Positions 14,001 to 24,102 of a stretch of DNA of 64,000 bases are shown piece by piece (position 1 is the first letter of the stretch; the number at the start of each line of letters is the position of its first letter). The notes below the pieces were generated by a model. The model was not told where the DNA came from. It searched no databases and was given only the letters and a program-made list of their open reading frames with translations. This DNA comes from Siphonodentalium dalli (lineage: Eukaryota > Mollusca > Scaphopoda > Gadilida > Siphonodentaliidae). The stretch lies in assembly GCA_032622095.1 (NCBI GenBank), contig CP136061.1, positions 10,867,287 through 10,931,286 of the forward strand, given 5' to 3'. The position numbers and the translations under genes were made by a program.

Positions 14001-14404
14001 ATATTGTATTCTGTCCTGCCTATCAGCGTGGTATCGTCCGCGTATTGGTTTATATTGTATTCTGTCCTGCCTATCAGCGTGGTATCGTCCGCGTATTGGT
14101 TTATATTGTATTCTGTCCTGCCTATCAGCGTGTTATCGTCCGCGTATTGGTTTATATTGTATTCTGTCCTGCCTATCAGCGTGGTATCGTCCGCGTATTG
14201 GTTTATATTGTATTCTGTCCTGCCTATCAGCGTCGTATCGTCCGCGTATTGGTTTATATTGTATTCTGTCCTGCCTATCAGCGTGTTATCGTCCGCGTAT
14301 TGGTTTATATTGTATTCTGTCCTGCCTATCAGTGTGGTATCGTCCGCGTATTGGTTTATATTGTATTCTGTCCTACCTATCAGCGTCGTATCGTCCGCGT
14401 ATTA

Positions 14405-14818
14405 AGGGAGTCAGGGTCGTCCTGCCTACATCCTCTGGTAATATAAGGGGAGTCATGGTCGTCCTGCTTACATCCTCTGATAATATAAGGGGAGTCAGGG
14501 TCGTCCTGCCTACATCCTCTGGTAATATAATGGGAGTCATGGTCGTCCTGCCTACATCCTCTGGTAATATAATGGGAGTCATGGTCGTCCTGACTACATC
14601 ATCTGGTAATATAAGGGGTGTCAGGGTCGTCCTGCCTACATCCTCTGGTAATATAAGGGGAGTCAGGGTCGTTCTGCTTACATCCTCTGGTAATATAAGG
14701 GGAGTCAGGGTCGTCCTGCCTACATCCTCTGGTAATATAATGGGAGTCAGGGTCGTCCTGCCTACATCATCTGGTGATTTAAGGGGAGTCAGGGTCGTTC
14801 TGCCTAATCCAGATTTTT
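14405..14818. repeat. 42-bp minisatellite directly abutting the 51-bp array
   Basis: About ten head-to-tail units of 42 bp containing ggagtcagggtcgtcctgcc followed by tacatcctctggtaatataa. The plus frame reads GVRVVLPTSSGNIR per unit. There is no spacer between the last 51-bp unit (ending cgtatt) and the first 42-bp unit. Both units share a core close to gtcgtcctgccta, so one array may have been seeded from the other, or the shared core may have guided the junction. Not protein coding as far as can be seen. Confidence 0.93.
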
Positions 14819-15055
14819 TAATCGAATCTCCAAAACCTAATTTGTAAAAGCATTTTTCGATGAGAGACAAGGAGACTGAATCGAAAGTTTTTTTATAAAT
14901 CTATAAAAAGTAGCATGCCTGGTTTATTTTGTAATTTGGGTTCGTGAATTAAATCTTATATTAGTTTGATGTTGTCACCAATAAATCTTTCTGACAAGAA
15001 CACCGATTGGTCCCGACTGATGATGCCTGGAAGAAGTTTCTTGAGTCTATTAGCT

Positions 15056-15895
15056 GGGGACATGTCTCTATACCGAAGGTTCACTATTCCGAAGGTTCAC
15101 TATTCCGAAGGTTCACTATTCCGAAGGTTCGCTATTCCGAAAGTTCGCTATTCCGAAGGTTCGCTATTCCGAATGTTCTCTATTCCGAAGGTTCGCTATT
15201 CCGAAGGTTTTTGATATTTTAAAGATTAATTCTATATTCTAAAGTATTGAGAGGGTTCTTTATCACGAAGACTCTTTTTATGAAGGAAATAACTGAAAAC
15301 ATTGAAACAATAAATATGATTTTTGTTTTGGTTTTCGCGGGTTTCCCCTCCATTGAAAATATGCGCAACAAAACCAGATGAAACTTAAGCACAAAACACG
15401 TCGGTAACTCAACAAAAACAACATGTTCACAGTTCATTACACCGGATAAGTTGATAATACAATGTTAGAGAGCTTCCTATTTCAAATGGTATATAATATG
15501 GCATATATTTTATATATATGATCTGGGTGTTCGAAAATTAAGTGGGCCTTTAATGTTGATGTTTCTTTCAAATACAGAATTCACTCATGCAGTCATCGTG
15601 TTTCATAATAAACGATAAACTGATACTGTCTTCTTGCTATTAATAACCGACATCTGGGGCAATTTGGGAATTAGAATGGGGTGTATAAATGTATTCTACA
15701 TGTATACATGTGAAAACTAGCGTAATAGTATTTTTCATTTCTCGTGTGGTTTTGTCGGGGGTGCAAATTTTGATTTATTTCTGGTTAAATACGCCCAGAA
15801 TAGAAAACCTTCGGAATAGAGAACATTCGGAATAGCGAATCTCCGGAATAGCGAACCTTCGGAATAGCGAACTTTCGGAATAATGAACGCTGCAC
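15056..15895. mobile_element. Foldback-like element with arms of 16-bp repeats
   Basis: The left arm (15073-15209) has about nine units of ccgaaggttcgctatt. The right arm (about 15804-15886) has five units in inverted orientation. The order of variant units (ccgaaagtt, ccgaaggtt, ccgaatgttctc, ccgaaggtt) is the same in both arms when the right arm is reverse-complemented, so the arms are copies of each other and not independent arrays. The 9-bp direct repeat ctattagct flanks the structure (15047-15055 and 15896-15904) and is a candidate target-site duplication. The interior (15210-15803) is AT-rich with no recognisable gene. Foldback elements and some MULEs have tandem-repeat arms, but family assignment is inference. 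The outermost 20 bp at each end match only loosely. Confidence 0.6.
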
Positions 15896-15904
15896 CTATT
15901 AGCT

Positions 15905-16654
15905 ATACACGCAGAACTCAATTTGTATGAGATATTCAACAATATATGATGGACGCCAATTTTAAGATTTCGTTGTTAGATAGAAAGATTTTTGAGATTT
16001 ATTGTAAAAATAGACAAAAAAGCGCAATTTTACATTTTGTCCCCCTATTAATGAGCGACAGATAAATACCATTTTGAGCTAATTAGTATAGAGCTAATTA
16101 GGTATAAACAAACTAAGGTTTTTGCTGATCTTTGCTGAATATCTCTCCAAATGAATTAATGGGAATGGAGTAATTACTTATCGAGTTTTATAAGTTTTCA
16201 CGAATAAATTTATATCAAATAACTGCTATTCAGCGAGATATCCGGTCTGCCCCTTTAAATTACGGCGCACCCATTTTAACCTAACACACTAATAGGTGGG
16301 TGCGTCTAATCACTCATCACGTGTTCAGACACAGAATCTAAGCTAACCGACCTGTTGCTCCAATTATGTGAAAGTTTTATACGTATACAATTCCATGATT
16401 TTGATCTTCGGCTCCTTAAAGCGAATAAGTCAAGCATTTATATCTTTGAGCTTAATCATCTGTAGTTTGCTAAGTCGGTAGATATTAGAGAAATTTGAAA
16501 TAAAAGAGCGACCATGAAAGGATAACGAGTCTTTATATCGCTATCTTACCGCTTTTTGCTTTGTGTGCTTCATAAACAGATAAGAACTCAAACGTAATGG
16601 TGAAACCAACTAACGGATCTCTTTCAACTATGAAGCTCTAATTGATTAGTAAAA
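15905..16654. other. AT-rich sequence, nothing recognised
   Basis: Apart from short near-duplications such as gagctaattag at about 16077-16098, I see no repeat array, long open frame or transposon end here. Confidence 0.5.
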
Positions 16655-17112
16655 TGTGACCCGCCATATCAAATCCAGTCGTAAGTCGGGATTGTTTTAC
16701 CCTGTGTCAATGCATTCTCTTATATATGCGAGTCGACCATAGGTCGCCTCGCATATATAAGAGAATGCATTGGCCTAACAATTTTTTTTAATTTTTTTTA
16801 AATAAAAGTTTCTTACAATTTTTAGGACATAAAATAAAAAGCATCCATTACCCTGCAGAGAGCCCCACACATATATAGAAGCATATAGAAGAGTGTCGTC
16901 TGCTCATGTTTGTATGGGGCTCTGTATGGGTGAAATTATAAAATTGTTAAAGAATACAAGAAACAATTATTAAAATTGTAAAAAATTGTTAGGCCAATGC
17001 ATTCTCTTATATATGCGAGGCGACCTATGGTCGACTCGCATATATAAGAGAATGCATTGGCACAGGGTAAAAAAATCCCGACTTATGACTGGATTTGATA
17101 TGGCGGGTCACA
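16655..17112. mobile_element. Twin-hairpin MITE with long inverted ends (tgtgacccgcc type)
   Basis: The two ends are inverted repeats of about 120 bp starting tgtgacccgccatatcaaat. Each end includes a near-perfect hairpin: 16706-16774 and 16993-17061. Each hairpin has arms of about 32 bp (gccaatgcattctcttatat, then atgcgagNcgacc), a 3-5-nt loop and one internal mismatch. The hairpins are the same as those in the TTAA-flanked elements elsewhere in the window, but the outer ends differ. The interior is AT-rich and also contains a gagccc...gggctc hairpin repeat at 16851-16930. No transposase is encoded. No clear target duplication was found, so superfamily is undetermined. Confidence 0.75.
16851..16930. 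repeat. gagccc/gggctc dispersed hairpin repeat
   Basis: A short imperfect palindrome with ends close to agagagccccacacat and tgtatggggctctgta, and the centre agtgtcgtctgctc. Related copies lie at 19915-19988, 20031-20124, 23642-23731, 23979-24045, 31097-31180 (inverted), 41006-41072 and 41322-41403. This copy is nested inside the twin-hairpin element. No coding potential. Confidence 0.65.
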
Positions 17113-17141
17113 AATGCGCTCAACAATCTCTACCAGAGCGC

Positions 17142-17380
17142 ACCAGTCATACTTCCTTTCTGACTCTGACACCGGCTGCGCACCAGTCATACTTCCTTTC
17201 TGACTCTGACACCGGCTGCGCACCAGTCATACTTCCTTTCTGACTCTGACACCGGCTGCGCACCAGTCATACTTCCTTTCTGACTCTGACACCGGCTGCG
17301 CACCAGTCATACTTCCTTTCTGACTCTGACACCGGCTGCACACCAGTCATACTTCCTTTCTGACTCTGACACCGGCTGGG
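17142..17380. repeat. 40-bp minisatellite, 6 units
   Basis: Six nearly identical 40-bp units (accagtcatacttcctttct then gactctgacaccggctgcgc) start at 17142, 17182, 17222, 17262, 17302 and 17342. It begins 30 bp after the twin-hairpin element ends. Confidence 0.95.
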
Positions 17381-17827
17381 TACTATAGTCTGTGTGTCTG
17401 TATTTAGCATGGGATTTTCCAGAATAAATAGCGAAATCCGATCGCTTTTTACTATATAAAACGATACTTTTTAAACAGCATCAGTTTGTCCCAACAGCAT
17501 CACATATAGCAAATCAGCAGGATCACTTAATCAGGGGTGAATATATCGCATGGAGATGCAGGAGGCTTTAATGGGTTAAAGTCAAAGATTTTGTGAGAAC
17601 ACCCCGCCTCTCAACCCACCCCCCCCCCCCCCCCCATCCTCCAGCACATTGCTACACCACACCTTCTAACCCATCCACATCCCCTTAAATCCCCCCGCTG
17701 TCGTACGGCGGCCACGTTAATTAGTATGGATACCTATTACGTATCGTGTATATAAGATGTGACATGTGAAGATATCATTCGTAATGGCTGGAGGTGTAAG
17801 ACCTGTAAGGAGGTAACGCTGTCAAAT
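17381..17827. other. Spacer with dispersed repeat copy and poly-C tract
   Basis: 17455-17545 (acgatactttttaaacagca, cagtttgtccc, caggggtgaat) resembles 37725-37840, where it also lies just after a small minisatellite. A 17-nt C run lies at 17619-17635. No open frame of note. Confidence 0.5.
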
Positions 17828-19046
17828 ACAATGACGTGAAGCACAACGTTCCTTCCTTGTTAATAGTGAATGCATCTGATATTAATGATTAGGGGTTCAC
17901 ATAGTGAACGAGGAGATGACGTGTAGCACAACGTTCCTTCCTTGTTAATAGTGAATGCATCTGATATTAATGATTAGGGGTTCACACAGTGAACGAGGAG
18001 ATGACGTGTAGCACAACGTTCCTCCCTTGTTAATAGTGAATGCATCTGATATTAATGATTAGGGGTTCACACAGTGAACGAGGAGATGACGTGTAGCACA
18101 ACGTTCCTCCCTTGTTAATAGTGAATGCATCTGATATTAATGATTAGGGGTTCACACAGTGAACGAGGAGATGACGTGTAGCACAACGTTCCTCCCTTGT
18201 TAATAGTGAATGCATCTGATATTAATGATTAGGGGTTCACACAGTGAACGAGGAGATGACGTGTAGCACAACGTTCCTCCCTTGTTAATAGTGAATGCAT
18301 CTGATATTAATGATTAGGGGTTCACATAGTGAACGAGGAGATGACGTGTAGCACAACGTTCCTTCCTTGTTAATAGTGAATGCATCTGATATTAATGATT
18401 AGGGGTTCACACAGTGAACGAGGAGATGACGTGTAGCACGACCCTCCCTTGTTAATAGTGAATGCATCTGATATTAATGATTAGGGGTTCACACAGTGAA
18501 CGAGGAGATGACGTGTAGCACAACGTTCCTCCCTTGTTAATAGTGAATGCATCTGATATTAATGATTAGGGGTTCACACAGTGAACGAGGAGATGACGTG
18601 TAGCACGACCCTCCCTTGTTAATAGTGAATGCATCTGATATTAATGATTAGGGGTTCACATAGTGAACGAGGAGATGACGTGTAGCACGACCCTTCCTTG
18701 TTAATAGTGAATGCATCTGATATTAATGATTAGGGGTTCACATAGTGAATGAGGAGATGACGTGTAGCACGACCCTTCCTTGTTAATAGTGAATGCATCT
18801 GATATTAATGATTAGGGGTTCACATAGTGAATGAGGAGATGACGTGTAGTACAACGTTCCTGCCTTGTTAATAGTGAATGCATATGATATTAATTATTAG
18901 GGGTTCACATAGTGAACGAGGAGATGACGTGTAGTACAACGTTCATCCCTTGTTAATAGTGAATGCATCTGATATTAATGATTAGGGGTTCACATAGTGA
19001 ATGAGGAGATGACGTGTGGTCCCTTGTTAATAGTGAATGAGGAGAT
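17828..19046. repeat. 85-bp minisatellite, about 14-15 units
   Basis: Tandem units of 85 bp contain gatgacgtgtagcacaacgt, gttaatagtgaatgcatctg, atattaatgattaggggttc and acacagtgaacgagga. Several units carry a 4-bp deletion (gcacgaccctcccttg instead of gcacaacgttcctccc), giving 81-bp units in a cluster around 18430-18790. The last unit is truncated and degenerate near 19010-19046. No coding function. Confidence 0.94.
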
Positions 19047-19139
19047 GACACGTGCAGATATCAACTGATTCGTAAACGATGTGTCTCTTCGTGAACCCTT
19101 TCATGACGTGAGCTTCCTGATTTTTTGCGAAAACCCTGA

Positions 19140-19540
19140 GCCAATGCATTCTCTTATATATGCAAGACGACCATAGGTCACCTTGCATATATAATAGAAT
19201 GCATTGGCCTAACAAATTTTATATTATTTTTTACAATTGTTAAAAAATGTAAGAAAAATTGGAAAATATGATAACAAAATTGTTAAAGAATGTAAGAAAT
19301 AACGATATAAAAATAATAAAAATTGTTAAAGAATATAAGAAAAAATTATAAACTTGTTGAAGAATATAAGAACTAATGATAAAATTTTGTTAAAGAATGT
19401 AAAAAAAATATTATAAAAAATATGATAAAAATTATTGAAGAATGTTAGAAAAAGTAACAAAAAATTGTTAATTCAATGCATTCTCTTATAAATGCGAGGC
19501 GACCAATGGTCGAGTCGCATATATAATAGAATGCATTGTC
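19140..19540. mobile_element. Diverged twin-hairpin element
   Basis: Two hairpins of the gccaatgcattctcttatat type lie at 19140-19208 and 19472-19540. Both carry extra substitutions compared with other copies (for example tgcaagacgacc and aatgcgaggcgaccaatggt). The spacer is a very AT-rich degenerate repeat of ttgttaaagaatgtaagaaa. Outer flanks (cgtgagcttcctga on the left, catctcctgatatgc on the right) differ from both other outer types, so the element limits are not defined. Confidence 0.6.
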
Positions 19541-20191
19541 ACATGGTCTTTAATGTTGCGCCAGCTCATCTCCTGATATGCAACGGTTAAGGGGTCATCT
19601 CCGGCTGACGGCTAGCGGGACGGGTCGCAGTACTCTATATATGAATACCCTAACGATATCGAGTGTCAGTTCGAAATGGTTTAAAGATAAACTGACTCCC
19701 CTTCAATACGTACACGGCGCATAATGATCAAAGGCGATGATTTGTCTTCAAAGTGCTATTGTCCTAGATTGTCGGGTACGTGGACAATGCACGAAGATGA
19801 ATACCACAGATGTTTATACGCTGTGCTATTTTACTTGTTGAAAATCAACAACCGCAAAACCACGCAAATAGTGGAATATTAATAACCGAAGCAAACTTTA
19901 ATGTTTAACCCACATGGAACCTCACGCAGATGAAAGCATACCCTACGGAGTGTCGTCAGCTGCAGTATATGTGGGCTCTCTATGGGCCATGACAGTGATA
20001 ATAACCGAGGCAATACATAACGTTTAATGTTTAACACACACATGACACAGGGAGCCTCACACAGATGGAAGCATACACTACGGAGTGTCGTCAGCTGCAG
20101 TATATGTTGGGCTCTCTATGGGCCACGACATGGTTAACAGATGGAGGGAGAAGTAGCCAGATCATCTCGCATGGTGTCACCTCCTAGCCCC
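19541..20191. repeat. Two direct copies of a ~115-bp hairpin repeat plus flank
   Basis: About 19876-19990 and 19998-20127 are diverged direct copies of ttaataaccgaagcaaactttaatgtttaaccca-type sequence leading into the gagcc/gggctc hairpin (acggagtgtcgtcagctgca in both). A third copy lies at 23945-24047 and an inverted one at about 31095-31240. The rest of the stretch (19541-19875) has no recognised feature. Confidence 0.6.
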
Positions 20192-22507
20192 GTGAATCAT
20201 GCATACCAGTCAGCAGAGAGGTGTATCACCCCCTTACCCAACATGGATCATGCATACCAGTCAGCAGAGAGGTGTATCACCCCCTACCCAACATGAATCA
20301 TGCATACCAGTCAGCAGAGAGGTGTATCACCCCCTACCCAACATGAATCATGCATACCAGTAAGCAGAGAGGTGTATCACACCCTACCCAACATGAATCA
20401 TGCATACCAGTCAGCAGAGAGGTGTATCACCCCCTACCCAACATGAATCATGCATACCAGTAAGCAGAGAGGTGTATCACCCCCTACCCAACATGAATCA
20501 TGCATACCAGTAAGCAGAGAGGTGTATCACCCCCTACCCAACGTGAATCATGCATACCAGTAAGCAGAGAGGTGTATCACCCCCTACCCAACATGAATCA
20601 TGCATACCAGTCAGCAGAGAGGTGTATCACCCCTTACCCAACATGAATCATGCATACCAGTCAGCAGAGAGGTGTATCACCCCCTACCCAACATGAATCA
20701 TGCATACCAGTAAGCAGAGAGGTGTATCACCCCCTACCCAACATGAATCATGCATACCAGTAAGCAGAGAGGTGTATCACCCCCTACCCAACATGAATCA
20801 TGCATACCAGTCAGCAGAGAGGTGTATCACCCCCTACCCAACATGAATCATGTATACCAGTAAGCAGAGAGGTGTATCACCCCTACCCAACATGAATCAT
20901 GCATACCAGTAAGCAGAGAGGTGTATCACCCCTACCCAACATGAATCATGCATACCAGTAAGCAGAGAGGTGTATCACCCCCTACCCAACATGAATCATG
21001 CATACCAGTCAGCAGAGAGGTGTATCACCCCTACCCAACATGGATCATGCATACCAGTCAGCAGAGAGGTGTATCACCCCTACCCAACATGAATCATGCA
21101 TACCAGTAAGCAGAGAGGTGTATCACCCCCTACCCAACATGAATCATGCATACCAGTAAGCAGAGAGGTGTATCACCCCCTACCCAACATGAATCATGCA
21201 TACCAGTCAGCAGAGAGGTGTATCACCCCTTACCCAACATGAATCATGCATACCAGTCAGCAGAGAGGTGTATCACCCCCTACCCAACATGAATCATGCA
21301 TACCAGTCAGCAGAGAGGTGTATCACCCCCTACCCAACATGGATCATGCATACCAGTCAGCAGAGAGGTGTATCACCCCTACCCAACATGAATCATGCAT
21401 ACCAGTAAGCAGAGAGGTGTATCACCCCCTACCCAACATGAATCATGCATACCAGTAAGCAGAGGGGTGTATCACCCCTTACCCAACATGAATCATGCAT
21501 ACCAGTCAGCAGAGAGGTGTATCACCCCTTATCCAACATGAATCATGCATACCAGTCAGCAGAGAGGTGTATCACCCCTACCCAACATGAATCATGCATA
21601 CCAGTCAGCAGAGAGGTGTATCACCCCCTACCCAACATGAATCATGCATACCAGTAAGCAGAGAGGTGTATCACCCCTACCCAACATGGATCATGCATAC
21701 CAGTCAGCAGAGAGGTGTATCACCCCCTACCCAACATGAATCATGCATACCAGTCAGCAAAGAAGTGTATCACCCCCTACCCAACATGTAACATGCATAC
21801 CAGTCAGCAGAGAGGTGTATCACCCCCTACCCAACATGTATCATGCATACCAGTAAGCAGAGAGGTGTATCACCCCTTACCCAACATGAATCATGCATAC
21901 CAGTAAGCAGAGAGGTGTATCACCCCCTACCCAACATGAATCATGCATACCAGTCAGCAGAGAGGTGTATCACCCCATTACCCAACATGAATCATGCATA
22001 CCAGTCAGCAGAGAGGTGTATCACCCCCTACCCAACATGAATCATGCATACCAGTAAGCAGAGAGGTGTATCACCCCCTACCCAACATGAATCATGCATA
22101 CCAGTAAGCAGAGAGGTGTATCACCCCCTACCCAACATGAATCATGCATACCAGTCAGCAGAGATGTGTATCACCCCCTACCCAACATGGATCATGCATA
22201 CCAGTCAGCAGAGAGGTGTATCACCCCCTACCCAACATGGATCATGCATACCAGTCAGCAGAGAGGTGTATCACCCCCTACCCAACATGGATCATGCATA
22301 CCAGTAAGCAGAGAGGTGTATCACCCCCTATCCAACATGGATCATGCATACCAGTCAGCAGAGAGGTGTATCACCCCCTACCCAACATGAATCATGCATA
22401 CCAGTCAGCAGAGAGGTGTATCACCCCCTACCCAACATGAATCATGCATACCAGTCAGCAGAGAGGTGTATCACCCCCTACCCAACATGAATCATGCATA
22501 CCAGTCA
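20192..22507. repeat. 50-bp minisatellite, about 46 units
   Basis: Units of 50 bp: atgaatcatgcataccagtc, agcagagaggtgtatcaccc, cctacccaac. Variation is mostly gtcag/gtaag and the length of the C run (49, 50 or 51 bp units), which breaks any reading frame. The short frames in this stretch are array artefacts. Degenerate relatives lie outside the array at 23278-23527. Confidence 0.97.
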
Positions 22508-22539
22508 CAGTCTGATCGATAAACACAAAAATTAGGGTC

Positions 22540-22680
22540 AACCTAGAACAAATTTGGACTAAGTTGGATTTTATTCTATTTTGAAGAGGAATATATCCTT
22601 TATAACATTCAACCTAGAATAAATTTGGACTAAGTTGGGTTTTTATTCTATTTTGAAGAGGAATATATCCTCTATAACAT
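22540..22680. repeat. 71-bp direct duplication
   Basis: Two adjacent copies of a 71-bp segment starting aacctagaayaaatttggac (22540 and 22611), differing at a handful of positions. Confidence 0.9.
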
Positions 22681-23277
22681 AACCAAAAATCCGCTTTGAG
22701 CATTTTGTGTAATCCAAGATGGCGTCTATGATGGCAGTTGGTATCTAACAGTTCAGAATCTCTGTGGTAGGTGCACCAACTAATACCAAATTAGTAATAA
22801 AATTAAATAAAATACACAAAAACAATGCTTAGTCGTAAACCTTATCGGTAGAATGTATGTCCCAAAATGGCCGCCAAAATGGGAAAAATATGGAATGAAG
22901 GTTACAATTTGTGGAAAATTAAATCTGGACTTTTTGGGCGCCCATAAACAGAAAAATAACGCAGTTTTATCTGTAATGTGTGTCTTGAATAGGATATTAT
23001 GTGTATAATTAAACAGTTAAATGTGAATTAAAAGGAATGATTTGATACTGTTACATTTTCTTGAAGCAGAAATATATGTACTCAGAGCAGTCTCACGAAT
23101 GTGACCGATTATCATTTATTTTTATATCTACAACATCAAATATGTCAAAATAGAACATTATGAGATATATCCAGAGTATTGGGTACAAAATGTAGATAAT
23201 ATTGTCCGTGTCTTAAAATAGTATTCGTAGTTGCCTCCGGTCAAGTGATGAAACGCGAATATTGATCAACGTGACTC
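22681..23277. other. Low-complexity unique sequence
   Basis: Contains aatccaagatggcgtctatg and ccaaaatggccgccaaaatg, motifs that recur in many marine invertebrate repeats, but no second copy was seen in this window. No credible open frame or RNA gene. Confidence 0.4.
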
Positions 23278-23527
23278 CTGAATACCAGTTAGATAGGGGT
23301 GTCTCGCCCTACCCCCGCATCCTCAATACTAGTTAGCAGAGAGGTGTAGCACCCCCTATCCAACATTAATCCTGAATACCAGTTAGCAGTTAAGGGTGTC
23401 TCATCCTACCCCCGCATCCTGAATACCAGTTAGCATCTATAGGGGTGTCTCATCCTACACCCGCATCCTGAATACCAGTTAGCATCTAGGGGTGTCTCAT
23501 CCTACCCCCCTAGCATCCTGAATACCA
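23278..23527. repeat. Degenerate outlier units of the 50-bp minisatellite
   Basis: About five diverged units with cctgaataccagttagca, ggggtgtctcatcctacccc and one unit (around 23330-23380) retaining tagcagagaggtgtagcacc. They lie 0.8 kb beyond the end of the main array and look like older, unhomogenised relatives. Confidence 0.75.
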
Positions 23528-23641
23528 GAAAACTGTTGTTGATTTGAACTAGTCTACTCAACAATGAGTCAACGTTGCTTGCAGTTATAGTTACACCGAC
23601 GTTGAGTAATTGTTGAGTTAACACTTCAATTACTGGAGCTT

Positions 23642-24047
23642 CCTGTAGGGAGCCCCAAACAGGTGGCAGCTTGTATTCCTGAGTGTTGTCTGATCACGTC
23701 TGTGAGGGGCTCCAAAAGGGTAGTTTTAAACCTTCAATGACTGGAGCTTCCAGAAATTTTGCGAAAACCATGTGCCAATGCATTCTCTTATATTCACCTA
23801 TATGGTCCCATGTGGCGCCTCGCATATATACGAAAATGCATTGTCCTAATAATATTCACCTTGACTGTATAAGGCAGTGCGTTCTCTTATATAGGCGAGG
23901 CTCCCTATGGTACATGATCAGCGCAGCTCCTGCCATCAAAGGCTTAATAACCGAGCCGATACATAAAGTTTAATGTAGACCCACAGATGGAAGCATGAAT
24001 TACACAGTGTCGTCTGATGCAGCCTGTGTGGGCTCAATGAAGGGTTA
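23642..24047. repeat. Cluster of hairpin-family fragments
   Basis: Holds a gagccc hairpin copy at 23642-23731, a degenerate twin-hairpin arm at 23774-23845 followed by a partial second arm around 23876-23915, and a further gagcc/gggctc copy at 23979-24045. The order suggests nested or rearranged MITE fragments. No gene. Confidence 0.55.
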
Positions 24048-24102
24048 TATGTTAGTCAAAGAGATAGACATTCTGCAAATAGCGGAGCTGTCCGTCGTAA
24101 TA

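Larger units (their letters stand above)
1..14404. repeat. 51-bp satellite array, about 280 units
   Basis: A head-to-tail array of a 51-bp unit (ggtttatattgtattctg, then tcctRcctatcagcgtSgt, then atcgtccgcgtatt) begins before the window and ends at about 14404. Units differ mainly at two sites (tcctG/Acc and gcgtC/Ggt), with sporadic changes elsewhere and five CpGs per unit. Because 51 is a multiple of 3 and the unit has few stops, five of six frames stay open for long distances, which produces very long but meaningless plus-strand frames. One minus-strand frame reads NINQYADDTTLIGRTEY per unit, matching the catalytic YADD box of reverse transcriptases. Its longest uninterrupted stretch is 3793-6105. 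Array phase is shifted by a 5-bp insertion near 3185 and by identical 8-bp insertions near 7089 and 9392. Seen: the repeat and its frames. Inferred: origin from a reverse-transcriptase fragment. No sign that it is translated. Confidence 0.97.

Noticed and set aside
50-14405. Very long plus-strand open frames (up to 3246 codons) made of 17-residue repeats
   Set aside because: The 51-bp period is a multiple of three and the unit has few stops, so five of six frames are open together. The frames switch peptide where 5-bp and 8-bp insertions shift phase. No start context, splice sites or non-repeat domain.
20192-22507. CRISPR-like regular repeats
   Set aside because: Units are contiguous with no unique spacers, the context is eukaryotic and there are no cas genes. 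The same holds for the other arrays.
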